Of a stretch of 64,000 nt of DNA, positions 34,143-43,173 are shown piece by piece (positions within the stretch are counted from its first letter, which is position 1; each line of letters begins with the position of its first letter). The translations under genes and the position numbers were made by a program. The stretch covers positions 1 to 64,000 of the forward strand of contig CAZYAN010000016.1 in assembly GCA_964645585.1 (NCBI GenBank), read 5' to 3'. The notes beneath the pieces were generated by a model. The model did not search any database, was not told where the DNA came from, and was given only the letters and a program-made list of their open reading frames with translations. The DNA is from DATGSL01 sp964645585. GTDB taxonomy: Bacteria > Verrucomicrobiota > Verrucomicrobiia > Opitutales > T3Sed10-336.

Positions 34143-35444
34143 ATGAGACAACCTGAGCAACCGCTGAAAGTCCTGATTGTCGGTTCGGGAGGACGGGAAC
34201 ATGTTCTCGCCTCGCTCTGCCGCAAAAGTCCGTTTTGCCGGGAGGTCATCGCCGCGCCCGGAAACGGCGGGATGGCCGCCGAAATCCCGTGCCATCCAGT
34301 CGCGGCCGACGATGTCGACGGTCTCGTTGATCTTGCTGTTCGCGAAAAAGTCGACTTCGTTGTGGTCGGCCCGGAAGCCCCGCTGAGTCTCGGCTTGGTC
34401 GACGCGCTCGCAACCCGCAATATCGCCGCCTACGGTCCCGAACAAGCGGGCGCCCGGCTCGAAGCGAGCAAAGATTTTTGCAAGCGCCTCCTGCTCAACC
34501 ACCAGATCCCAACCGCCGCCGCGCGAACCTTCGACGAAGTCGATCCCGCGCTGGACGATTTGCGTTCGCGCACCTACCCGGTTGTGATTAAAGCCGACGG
34601 TCTCGCCGCCGGAAAGGGTGTGATCATCGCCGAAAATTTCGACCAGGCCGCCGAAACCGTCCAGCGTATGCTGCGCGACAAAGCGTTTGGCGAAAGCGGG
34701 TCACGCCTGCTGATCGAGGATTACCTCCAAGGCGAAGAGGCTTCGATCCACCTGATGGTCTCCGGCCGGGACTTTGTCGTTTTGCCGACCAGTCAGGATC
34801 ATAAACGAGTCGGCGAAAACGACATCGGACCGAATACGGGCGGGATGGGTGCCTACTCCCCTGCCGATCTGGTCGAACCGCTGCTTCCCGAAATTATCGA
34901 GACCATCGCGCGTCCATCGGTGGAAGCGATCGCGAATGAGGGCATTTCCTTTCGGGGCACGCTCTACATCGGCTTGATGCTGACGGAACAAGGGCCGAAG
35001 GTTCTCGAGTTCAACACGCGCTTTGGCGATCCGGAAACCCAGGTCATCTTGCCGCGACTGGAAACGGATGTGCTCCATTTGATGCATGCCTGCGCCCACG
35101 GCTACCTCGCGGAAGTTCCGCTGCAGGTCGCCGACAAGTACGCTCTCTGCGTCGTTTTGACCGCGGGCGGCTATCCAGGCGCTTACAACAAAGGCGACAA
35201 AATCACGCTTCCCGAGGGGCCGCTCCCCGCCGAGGCCGCGATCTATCACGCGGGCACCAAACTCTCCGACGACGGCACGCTCGTGACCAACGGCGGCCGG
35301 GTTCTCGGTGTCACTGCCGTTGCACCTTCTCTTCAGGACGCGGCCGCCACCGCCTACGACCTCTGCGCCAAAATAAAATTTGCGTCGATGGTGTACCGGC
35401 GGGATATTGGGGCCAAGCAACTCAACCGCCAACTCTCTCGTTGA
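34143..35444 (+). CDS. purD: phosphoribosylamine-glycine ligase
   Basis: 433 residues from ATG at 34143. KVLIVGSGGREHVLASLCRKS, VVGPEAPLSLGLVDAL, PVVIKADGLAAGKGVIIA, QDHKRVGENDIGPNTGGMGAYSPA and NTRFGDPETQVILPRL are all diagnostic of PurD, an ATP-grasp enzyme that makes GAR in purine synthesis. The frame runs 54 codons further upstream without family similarity. The stop overlaps the TTG start of the next gene. Confidence 0.95.
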   Translation: MRQPEQPLKVLIVGSGGREHVLASLCRKSPFCREVIAAPGNGGMAAEIPCHPVAADDVDGLVDLAVREKVDFVVVGPEAPLSLGLVDALATRNIAAYGPEQAGARLEASKDFCKRLLLNHQIPTAAARTFDEVDPALDDLRSRTYPVVIKADGLAAGKGVIIAENFDQAAETVQRMLRDKAFGESGSRLLIEDYLQGEEASIHLMVSGRDFVVLPTSQDHKRVGENDIGPNTGGMGAYSPADLVEPLLPEIIETIARPSVEAIANEGISFRGTLYIGLMLTEQGPKVLEFNTRFGDPETQVILPRLETDVLHLMHACAHGYLAEVPLQVADKYALCVVLTAGGYPGAYNKGDKITLPEGPLPAEAAIYHAGTKLSDDGTLVTNGGRVLGVTAVAPSLQDAAATAYDLCAKIKFASMVYRRDIGAKQLNRQLSR

Positions 35445-36460
35445 AAGCACGAACACGCAAAACGGGCGTTGCCGCCTGTCTGATTCTCTTTGTTCTCAGC
35501 GCCGGCGCCGGAGTGCGCGCGCAGGACGCGGCCGGGGTGTCGCGCTTCCTGGATCCCGCTCTCTTTCCCGCCGAGTTCTTCCCCGATCTCGAGGAACTGT
35601 CGGAGCGGGAGCTGCTGCTGACCGGACTGAGGACGCTTTATCCGAAACGCATTCTGGATCATCCGCCAGCCGAGCCGGTTGTGGAAACCGCGCCGCCGGT
35701 CGTTCATGAACTGGAAGGAGACGGCCGCTACATTCGCGTCAAAAACCTTCAGGATGCGCTGCCGGTCATTCGCGAACACCTCCAGCGGCCGCTGCTCGTG
35801 CTCGATTTCCGTTTTCTGCAAACCGACCTGGAATCGACGATCAAGCTCGGGTCGCTGCTGACCGCCCGCGCGAGGATTGAGCTGAGGGTCGCCGGCGAGT
35901 ACGCGCCCGCCGCCGGGAAAACCGGCGGTTCTTCGCTCATGATCGACGGGGCGGGTTTGCGCCGCCCCACCCAAGCGATTTTCACCCTCTCCAACCACGA
36001 AACAAGCGGCCCGATCGAGGTGCTGCTTGCCGAACTGAAGGCCAGCGGCGAAATCGTTTCCGTCGGTGCGCCGTCGCCCGGGAAGACCGCTTCTTTCGCG
36101 CCATTTCCCGGTGTTGAATCCCATTACTTGATCGCGGGCGAACTCCGCACTTCCGATGGCGGCTCCATTCTGGAATCCGGTTTTATCCCGCGCGTGAAAG
36201 TCCAAGTCGATCCCCGCGACGACGAGCTCGCCTACAACGCCCTTCGCGAAGGCGTCGCTTTGAAGGATCTTGTCGACGCGCGCGTGGAAAAAACACGGTT
36301 CGACGAAGCGCGCCTCCTGCGTGAGCAAAACGGCGGTCCGCCCGAAGATAACGAAAATGGCTCCGGCGCCGACAAGCCGGAAGTTCCCCAGGACGCGATC
36401 CTGACAAAAGCGATGCACATCGTGCAGGCGCTCCAAGCGCTGGGAAAAATTGCCGGATAA
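35441..36460 (+). CDS. exported S41-like protein lacking the catalytic serine
   Basis: A 339-residue protein with a signal peptide (AACLILFVLSAGAGVRAQ). From about residue 118 it follows the S41 C-terminal processing peptidase core: LLVLDFR (121-124, like LDLR), AIFTLSNHETSGPIEVLLAEL (compare N-x-x-S-A-S-A-S-E), GAPSPGKTASF with Lys225, and TSDGGSILESGFIPRVKV (compare GxxxxxxGVxPDxxV). At the catalytic serine position there is Gly190. No PDZ domain is present. I infer a non-proteolytic scaffold or adaptor. The TTG start overlaps the purD stop, suggesting translational coupling; a phosphatase gene follows by 15 bp. Confidence 0.5.
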   Translation: MKARTRKTGVAACLILFVLSAGAGVRAQDAAGVSRFLDPALFPAEFFPDLEELSERELLLTGLRTLYPKRILDHPPAEPVVETAPPVVHELEGDGRYIRVKNLQDALPVIREHLQRPLLVLDFRFLQTDLESTIKLGSLLTARARIELRVAGEYAPAAGKTGGSSLMIDGAGLRRPTQAIFTLSNHETSGPIEVLLAELKASGEIVSVGAPSPGKTASFAPFPGVESHYLIAGELRTSDGGSILESGFIPRVKVQVDPRDDELAYNALREGVALKDLVDARVEKTRFDEARLLREQNGGPPEDNENGSGADKPEVPQDAILTKAMHIVQALQALGKIAG

Positions 36461-36475
36461 TCCGGCCGCGCGGAA

Positions 36476-36970
36476 ATGACGATGAATCCAGACGCCAAAC
36501 ATATTCTTTGCGTTTGCACCGCCAATATCTGTCGCAGTCCGATGGCGGAACGCCTCCTCGCGCACGCGCTTGCCGCCGAAGAGGAGCCGCTGAAATCGAT
36601 CCCGGTCGTTTCGGCCGGTGTCGCGGCCTATCGCGGTGAAGTCGCCTCGCCGCATGGCGTGACGGCTCTCAAAAAAGTTGGCCTATCCTTGGACGATCAC
36701 CAGAGTCAGCCGGTAACCGAAGAGCTGATCCGGTCGGCGCTGCTCGTTCTCTGCATGACCGAAAGCCACCGGGCCTTGCTCGCTTATCACTTTGATCCGC
36801 TGCCGGCGCCGGTTTATCTCATGCGCGAGTTCATGGATTCCTCGGCCGAGATTCCGGATCCGTACGGGATGGACCTCGCGGCTTACGAGGCCTGCCGCGA
36901 CAGCATGGTCGAGGCGATCCCGTCAATCGTCGCGTTCTTGCGCGACTTGATGGCCCGGAAAAACGGGTGA
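36476..36970 (+). CDS. low-molecular-weight protein tyrosine phosphatase family protein
   Basis: 164 residues. The P-loop CTANICRSP gives the Cys-x5-Arg-Ser phosphatase site, and IPDPYGMDLAAYEACRD contains the general-acid Asp of the DPYG loop. The family dephosphorylates phosphotyrosine or phosphoarginine proteins; the target is unknown. ATG at 36482 is an alternative start. It follows the S41-like gene by 15 bp and precedes glyA. Confidence 0.85.
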   Translation: MTMNPDAKHILCVCTANICRSPMAERLLAHALAAEEEPLKSIPVVSAGVAAYRGEVASPHGVTALKKVGLSLDDHQSQPVTEELIRSALLVLCMTESHRALLAYHFDPLPAPVYLMREFMDSSAEIPDPYGMDLAAYEACRDSMVEAIPSIVAFLRDLMARKNG

Positions 36971-37004
36971 CTTGGCTCGCCGTTTCCGTTTACCATTTCC
37001 TTTT

Positions 37005-38306
37005 ATGCCAAAGACCGAAAACCCGAGAACTCTTTCCGACGCTGTCTTGAGCAGCTACGATGCTGAAATCCACGCGGCGATCACGTCGGAACTCCAGCGG
37101 CAGCAGGACCATATCGAGCTGATCGCCTCCGAGAATTTCACGCTTCCGGCAGTGATGGAGGCGCAGGGAACCGTCCTGACAAACAAGTACGCCGAGGGTT
37201 ACCCCGGAAAACGGTGGTACGGCGGCTGCGAATTCGTCGATCAGGTCGAAACACTCGCGATCGAGCGGGCAAAAAAGCTCTTCGGCGCCGAGCATGCCAA
37301 CGTCCAGCCGCACTCCGGAAGCCAGGCCAACACCGCCGTCTACCTCGCGACCTTGAAGCCCGGTGACAAGATCCTGACCATGAACCTCAGTCATGGCGGC
37401 CACCTTACCCACGGCCATCCGAACAATTTTAGCGGATTGTTTTTCGACGCGGTCAACTACGGCGTGAGCAAGGAGGACGAACGGATCGATTACGACGAGA
37501 TCGCGGAAGTCGCCGAACGGGAAAAACCAAAAATGATCACCGTCGGCGCCTCCGCCTACTCGCGCGTTATCGACTTCGCACGCATGGGTGAAATCGCCCG
37601 CTCGTGCGGCGCGTATTTGATGGCCGACATCGCGCACATCGCCGGACTGGTTGCCGCCGGCCTCCACCCGTCACCCGTTCCGCACGCGGATTTTGTCACC
37701 ACAACGACCCATAAAACCCTGCGCGGCCCGCGCGGCGGACTGATTCTTTGCCGTGCCGACATGGCCAAAGCGATCGACTCCGCCGTCTTCCCCGGCGTCC
37801 AGGGCGGACCGCTTATGCACGTGATCGCCGCCAAAGCGGTTTGCTTTAAGCAGGCGCTCGGCGAAGATTTCCGCGCCTACCAGCAGCAGGTCATCGCCAA
37901 CGCCAAAGCGATGGCGGAAGCCATGGCCAAGCGCGGCTTCCGCGTTGTCAGCGGCGGCACCGACAATCATCTCATGCTGATCGATCTGCGCGACAAAGAC
38001 GCCGATCTCACAGGAAAAAAAGCTCAGGAGCTTCTCGATCGGGCCAACATCACGTGCAACAAAAACACGATCCCGTTCGAAACCCGCAGTCCGTTTCAGG
38101 CGAGCGGCATTCGTCTCGGCACTCCAGCCGTCACAACGCGCGGCATGGGGCAAGCCGAAATGGACACAATCGTCGGCGCGATTGACTTGGTCCTTTCCAA
38201 CCGTGACGACGATTCCAAAATCGCCGAAGCCCGCGAGATCGCCCTCGGCCTCTGCAAGCAATTCCCGCTCCCGTACGGCGCGAAGCCTCCGGCAGGCCGA
38301 CCCTAA
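37005..38306 (+). CDS. glyA: serine hydroxymethyltransferase
   Basis: 433 residues from ATG at 37005. QQDHIELIASENF, TNKYAEGYPGKRWYGGCEFVD, NVQPHSGSQAN and the PLP-lysine motif FVTTTTHKTLRGPRGGLI are classical GlyA. It interconverts serine and glycine with tetrahydrofolate, feeding C1 units to the purine synthesis also represented by purD upstream. The TTG at 36972 in frame is not needed. Confidence 0.95.
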   Translation: MPKTENPRTLSDAVLSSYDAEIHAAITSELQRQQDHIELIASENFTLPAVMEAQGTVLTNKYAEGYPGKRWYGGCEFVDQVETLAIERAKKLFGAEHANVQPHSGSQANTAVYLATLKPGDKILTMNLSHGGHLTHGHPNNFSGLFFDAVNYGVSKEDERIDYDEIAEVAEREKPKMITVGASAYSRVIDFARMGEIARSCGAYLMADIAHIAGLVAAGLHPSPVPHADFVTTTTHKTLRGPRGGLILCRADMAKAIDSAVFPGVQGGPLMHVIAAKAVCFKQALGEDFRAYQQQVIANAKAMAEAMAKRGFRVVSGGTDNHLMLIDLRDKDADLTGKKAQELLDRANITCNKNTIPFETRSPFQASGIRLGTPAVTTRGMGQAEMDTIVGAIDLVLSNRDDDSKIAEAREIALGLCKQFPLPYGAKPPAGRP

Positions 38307-38489
38307 CCACGCTCCCGCAGCCGGGATCAAGGCGTAGTCGCACGCTTGGGAGTCGCTTCGCAGCGCGGGGCCGCTCGCCTCTTCACAGACACTCGCCAGA
38401 TCCAAACTTTCCGCTTGCCGGTTCTTCACGAGGTTGCTTCTCTGACTACTGAACAAATTTACACTTTCGGTAATCCGCCCAATACCCCC

Positions 38490-40409
38490 ATGACTATACA
38501 AGAGACCCTGAAGAAAACGTTCGGCTTTACTTCCTTTCGCGACGGCCAAGAACCGGTGGTGACCCGGCTCCTGGCGGGGAAATCCGTGCTCGCCGTTTTT
38601 CCAACCGGCAGCGGGAAAAGTCTGTGCTACCAGTTGAGCGCACTCCATCTCGACGGACTGACGGTTGTCGTATCTCCGCTGATCGCGCTGATGAAGGACC
38701 AGATCGATTTCCTGAAAAGCCGGGGTGTCGCGGCCGGCCGGATGGATTCAAGCCTGACAACCGAGGAATACCAGCAAATCGACGCCGACCTTCGCGACGG
38801 CAAACTTACACTCCTCTATGTTGCTCCCGAACGGCTCTCCAACGAGCGCTTCATTTCCAAACTTCAGCGTCAAAAGATTTCACTGCTGGTAATCGACGAG
38901 GCGCACTGCATTTCCGAATGGGGTCACAATTTTCGGCCCGACTACCTCAAACTCGCCCGCCTCTCGCGCCAGCTCGGCGTCGAACGCGTGCTGGCACTCA
39001 CCGCGACCGCAACTCCTGCAGTCGCCGACGACATTTGCCGCGAGTTTGCCATCGCTTCCGGTGACCGCATCCATACCGGTTTCTACCGTCCCAACCTCGA
39101 ATTGCGCGCGACCCCGTGCAACGCCGCGGAGCGGCCCCAGCTGTTGCGCGGACGTCTGCAAACCCGCCCCAAGGGTCCGGCGATTATCTATGTCACGTTG
39201 CAAGCGACCGCCGAAAGAATCGCCGCGAGCCTGGCCGAGAATGGATTTCCCGCCCGCGCCTACCACGCCGGATTGGCGAGCGAAGAGCGCAGCGCCGTGC
39301 AGGATTGGTTCATGGCGTCGACCGACGCGATCGCGGTCGCGACGATCGCGTTCGGGATGGGAATCGACAAAGCGGACATCCGGTCCGTCTACCATTACAA
39401 CTTGCCAAAGAGCCTCGAAAATTATTCCCAGGAAATCGGCCGCGCCGGCCGGGACGGCAAGCCGTCGATCTGCGAGGTTTTCGCCTGCCGCGACGACGTC
39501 GTTGTGCTGGAAAACTTTTCCTTCGGCGACACGCCTGATCCCGAATCAATTGGCGATCTCGTCGACACAATCCTCGCTCATGATGGCGAATTCGATGTTT
39601 CCACTTATGAGCTGTCTCAGGCCCACGACATGCGTCCTCTGGTCGTGAACACTTTGTTGACCTACCTCGAACTGGCCGAAGTCATCGAGGCCACATCCCC
39701 TTTTTACAGTGAGTACCAATTCCTTCCGCAAAAGAGTTCGAGCGAGATCCTCAGCCGCTTTGACGAAGAACGAGCATCGTTCCTCCGCGGAGTTTTCTCA
39801 TCCGCCGCCAAGGCGAAAAAGTGGTTCCACATCGACCTGGCCGCCACGGCCGCCCGGCTGCAAACCACCCGTGACCGCTTGGTCCGGGCGCTGACCTACC
39901 TCGAAGAACAGGGAGATCTCACGCTCAAGGTCGCCGGTCTCCGGCTCGGCTACCGCCTCAAAACGCGCCCGTTCGATATCGAGGCACTCAAACAAGATCT
40001 CACGGCCCGCTTCGCCACCCGCGAGCGAAACGATATTTCCAGAATCCAGCAGGTCGTTGCCTTGACGGAACAATCCGGCTGCCTCGTCCGCAGTCTGCTC
40101 GAGTATTTCGGAGAAGATGTTCAGCGCGATTGCGGACACTGCGACCGGTGTTTCGGAGAAGTGCGAAGTTCACCGCCAGCCGCCGCCCGACGAAAAACAC
40201 CGGCAATCAGCCGGGATGTTTTCGGCGCGTTGCGCGCGGAGCATCCGGATGCCCTCGGCACCCCGCGCCAAGCGGCGCGGTTCCTCTGCGGCCTTTCCTC
40301 ACCCCGTTTGACCCGCGCCAAGCTGACTCGCCATCCGCTTTTCGGTTCCCTCGCTGAAACTCCGTTCCAAGAGGTTCTTTCCGCAGTGGCTGAACAGCCT
40401 GGCGGATGA
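38490..40409 (+). CDS. recQ: ATP-dependent DNA helicase RecQ family
   Basis: 639 residues from ATG at 38490. FGFTSFRDGQEPVVTRLLAGKSVLAVFPTGSGKSLCYQ, VIDEAHCISEWGHNFRPDYLKL, ALTATATPAVADDIC, YHAGLASEERSAVQ and ATIAFGMGIDKADIRSVYHYNLPKSLENYSQEIGRAGRDG are the RecQ helicase motifs. The zinc cluster reads SGCLVRSLLEYFGEDVQRDCGHCDRC with four cysteines. An HRDC domain is not evident; the C-terminus is short. It unwinds DNA 3' to 5' in recombination and fork repair. It converges with ftsZ. Confidence 0.9.
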   Translation: MTIQETLKKTFGFTSFRDGQEPVVTRLLAGKSVLAVFPTGSGKSLCYQLSALHLDGLTVVVSPLIALMKDQIDFLKSRGVAAGRMDSSLTTEEYQQIDADLRDGKLTLLYVAPERLSNERFISKLQRQKISLLVIDEAHCISEWGHNFRPDYLKLARLSRQLGVERVLALTATATPAVADDICREFAIASGDRIHTGFYRPNLELRATPCNAAERPQLLRGRLQTRPKGPAIIYVTLQATAERIAASLAENGFPARAYHAGLASEERSAVQDWFMASTDAIAVATIAFGMGIDKADIRSVYHYNLPKSLENYSQEIGRAGRDGKPSICEVFACRDDVVVLENFSFGDTPDPESIGDLVDTILAHDGEFDVSTYELSQAHDMRPLVVNTLLTYLELAEVIEATSPFYSEYQFLPQKSSSEILSRFDEERASFLRGVFSSAAKAKKWFHIDLAATAARLQTTRDRLVRALTYLEEQGDLTLKVAGLRLGYRLKTRPFDIEALKQDLTARFATRERNDISRIQQVVALTEQSGCLVRSLLEYFGEDVQRDCGHCDRCFGEVRSSPPAAARRKTPAISRDVFGALRAEHPDALGTPRQAARFLCGLSSPRLTRAKLTRHPLFGSLAETPFQEVLSAVAEQPGG

Positions 40410-40580
40410 CCCGCTGCCGTCGCCGGAAATCACCGGCAAACACGACTGCGGTCCGATTGCCGCGTACTTAAAAGAAGCGGTGCCGACCGGTACGAACGCG
40501 AGGGCACCGCGAGCTGCGAAACCGAATAGCAGCAGCACCGCCCCGCGCGCGCAGTCGCAGCGGGAGCTCCACCGAGAGAT

Positions 40581-41945
40581 CTAATTCAGCACAATCCGAA
40601 TTCCCCGCCGCATGTACGTCGGTACATCGAGGTTCTGCCCTTGGAACAAATTGGCCCCGGTCTCACCAAAATACCCGAGGCGCTCCTCCTCCGAAAAAGC
40701 AAACTCCTCCTGCGCCACACGGGCAGCCGCCTTCGAGCGAACCGGTGCCGTCGCACCGTCCGCACCTGATCGGACGTCGTCGGCGACCGGTACCGCCGCG
40801 GTCACAGCCACAGGTTTCTCAACCCGTTCTTTCGGCTGCCTATCCTGAGCGGACGCCGCCACCGCAGGCGCGTCCGCCGGTTTCGGTGCCGCCTGAGGCT
40901 GACTTGCCGGCGCTGGCCTTGCCGCCGTCGGAACGGTTGGCGTCTGGCCGCTCGTCCGGTTGCTGATGTCGGTCGTGCCAAGAACACAGATTTCGACCGA
41001 TCCGGCCATCGCCTCGTCGATGACCGCACCCATGACGACATGCGCATCGCGTCCGAAGTGCTCGTTCACGATTCCCATGATCTGGTTGACCTGGCCGATC
41101 GCGAGGTCGGGGCCGCCGACGATGTTCACAAGCAACCGGTCGGCGCGGCGAGAAAAGCCGGGCGTATGCAAAAGCGGACAGAGCAGAAGGTCATTGATCG
41201 CATCCGCGACCCGATTTTCCCCGAACCCCGCGCCGAGCCCGAACAGGGTCTTTCCGCCTTGGTTGCAAAACACCTGTCGCAGCGTCGCAAAATCGAGGTT
41301 GATCAGGCCGGTCCGCGAAAGGATTGCCCAGATGGATCGCACCCCGCGCGCGACCCAGTCGTCCGCCTTTTCAAACGCGTCGAGTACGCTCGCGTCCTCG
41401 TCGAGCTGCTGGAGCAAAATGTCGTTCGGCAGCGGGATCACCGCGTCACATGATCTCCGCAAAAGAACAAGTCCCTCCTCAGCCTGCTTCTGGCGCCGCG
41501 CCCCCTCAAAAGTGAATGGCAAAGTCACAAAGGAAATCACCACCGCACCAGCCTCGCTCGCGCACTTCGCGACGATCGGGGCAGCCCCGCTCCCTGTGCC
41601 GCCTCCCATTCCCGCGAGCAGGAAAACGAGGTCTGTTCCGCTCACCAGCCGCCGGATCGCGTCGACATCGCCCGCGGCGACCGATGCTCCCACCTCTGGA
41701 TCGCCTCCTGTGCCGAGGCCTCGGGTAACCGAGCGGCCGAGGAGCAGTTTTGATTCAACCGGTGACGAGCTCAGCGCCTGCGCATCGGTGTTGACCGCAG
41801 CCAGCGGAATTTGGCCGAGGTCTTCCATTTTTAACCGATCGACCGCGTTGGAACCAGCACCGCCGACCCCGATGATCTTCATCGAAGGCATACGTTCCGA
41901 AAGTTGATTTTGCAAGGCGGCCGCCGGATTCGCTTCGTCATTCAT
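40581..41945 (-). CDS. ftsZ: cell division protein FtsZ (atypical T7 loop)
   Basis: 454 residues from ATG at 41945, with AGGAG upstream. Nucleotide-binding signatures: IIGVGGAGSNAVDRL, NTDAQAL, and GGGTGSGAAP (Ser where most FtsZ have Thr, as in tubulin). The T7 loop reads GLINLDFATLRQVF: N216 and D218 remain but the second acidic residue (D212 of E. coli) is Thr221. After the core comes a long Ala/Pro-rich linker (about 325-415) and a C-terminal peptide DVPTYMRRGIRIVLN for partner binding. Last gene of the dcw cluster, directly behind ftsA. Confidence 0.95.
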   Translation of the reverse strand: MNDEANPAAALQNQLSERMPSMKIIGVGGAGSNAVDRLKMEDLGQIPLAAVNTDAQALSSSPVESKLLLGRSVTRGLGTGGDPEVGASVAAGDVDAIRRLVSGTDLVFLLAGMGGGTGSGAAPIVAKCASEAGAVVISFVTLPFTFEGARRQKQAEEGLVLLRRSCDAVIPLPNDILLQQLDEDASVLDAFEKADDWVARGVRSIWAILSRTGLINLDFATLRQVFCNQGGKTLFGLGAGFGENRVADAINDLLLCPLLHTPGFSRRADRLLVNIVGGPDLAIGQVNQIMGIVNEHFGRDAHVVMGAVIDEAMAGSVEICVLGTTDISNRTSGQTPTVPTAARPAPASQPQAAPKPADAPAVAASAQDRQPKERVEKPVAVTAAVPVADDVRSGADGATAPVRSKAAARVAQEEFAFSEEERLGYFGETGANLFQGQNLDVPTYMRRGIRIVLN

Positions 41946-41961
41946 CACGTACTCTCCTTGT

Positions 41962-43158
41962 TCACCCAAAAAGCTTCGCGAGAATTCCTTTTCGCTTCGA
42001 TGGTGCCGACGCGGGATCCGCCTGGTTATTCAGACCGTAGTGCAACAATCCGAGAATCGTGCTGCATTCCGGCCCGCGCAGTTCCTCCTTGCACCATGAA
42101 GGATTCTCTCCGCAGCGCGCGGACACGCCGAACACTTCCGCGGCGACTTCACCGATGTGCGGAAGATGCGAGGTGCCGCCCGTCAGCACGACTCCTGTCG
42201 CGCACTCTTCCGGCACGAAGCGTTCCCCCAGCCGCTCCTTAATCACTTGGAACAATTCCTCAATGCGAACGTGGGTGATGCGGTTGATCGCCTGACGGGG
42301 AATCTGCCGGTCACCGATCGTGCAGTCGCCATTCAGCCATACTTTCTCGTTCTTATCATCCCGGGCAACCGTCGCGCGCGCCTCTTTCACTTTCAATTTT
42401 TCCGCCTGGGCATGGCTGATGCGCAGGCCGAGGCTAAGATCGTTGGTGACGTGATCGCCGCCAACCGGCAGCGTTCCTGTCAAAGCCACGTAGCCGTCGC
42501 GATAGAAAACGAAATCGGTCACGCCGCTTCCGATATCAATCACCAGCGCGCCGTTCTTTCGCTCCTCCTCGGTCGTCACCATCACGCCCGACGCGAGCCC
42601 GGCAAGAATCAAATCATCCACGTGGAGGGTAAACCCGTTGATGATGCGAAAGGCGTCGCTGACTTTCGCCATATCCCCATGCACCGTCCAATAACCGACG
42701 GCCAGCCGCCTGCCTTTTAAATACTCCGGGTCGGCAACCACCTGCCCGTCGAGCCGAAACGGGTGCCGGATATGGTGGATCACGGTGCGGTTCTGCGGAA
42801 GCATCTTCGCCTTGGCGACCTGGCAGACTGTGGCGATGTCGTCCCGGCTGACGATGTTGTCGACCGAACTGACGTTAAGCGAAGCTTCGTTATAAAACCC
42901 GGCAATGTGTCCGCCCGACTGGGCCAAATAGACCCCTTCGATGCTCGCCCCGGCCTGTTGTTCGGCCGCTAAGATCGCCGCGTGGGTGCAGTCGCTCGCT
43001 TGCTTGAAATCTGTGATATCGCCTTTGATCACCCCGCGCGACGAACACTGCCCCATCCCGATGATGCTGAGGCTGCGCTGGTTCACGACCTCGCCGATCA
43101 GCACCACCACTTTCGAGGTGCCGATTTCAATCGCGCCGATAATCTTGCTCTTGGCCAT
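41962..43158 (-). CDS. ftsA: cell division protein FtsA
   Basis: 398 residues of the actin/HSP70 fold that tethers FtsZ to the membrane. IIGAIEIGTSKVVVLIGEV is the phosphate-1 motif, and VIDIGSGVTDFVFYRDGYVA plus VVLTGGTSHLPHI complete the ATP site. The C-terminal KRKGILAKLFG is the amphipathic membrane-targeting helix. It is 16 bp from ftsZ and 15 bp from ftsQ. Confidence 0.95.
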   Translation of the reverse strand: MAKSKIIGAIEIGTSKVVVLIGEVVNQRSLSIIGMGQCSSRGVIKGDITDFKQASDCTHAAILAAEQQAGASIEGVYLAQSGGHIAGFYNEASLNVSSVDNIVSRDDIATVCQVAKAKMLPQNRTVIHHIRHPFRLDGQVVADPEYLKGRRLAVGYWTVHGDMAKVSDAFRIINGFTLHVDDLILAGLASGVMVTTEEERKNGALVIDIGSGVTDFVFYRDGYVALTGTLPVGGDHVTNDLSLGLRISHAQAEKLKVKEARATVARDDKNEKVWLNGDCTIGDRQIPRQAINRITHVRIEELFQVIKERLGERFVPEECATGVVLTGGTSHLPHIGEVAAEVFGVSARCGENPSWCKEELRGPECSTILGLLHYGLNNQADPASAPSKRKGILAKLFG

Positions 43159-43173
43159 CCGTTCTGTCTCCGG

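Noticed and set aside
40410..40580. Third-frame continuation after recQ reading KRFFPQWLNSLADDPLPS and PEITGKHDCGPIAAYLKEAV
   Set aside because: It has no start codon of its own and a frameshift would be required; the RecQ reading frame ends normally, so I treat it as chance. A 7-bp stem (40478-40484 with 40503-40509) in this gap has no T tract.
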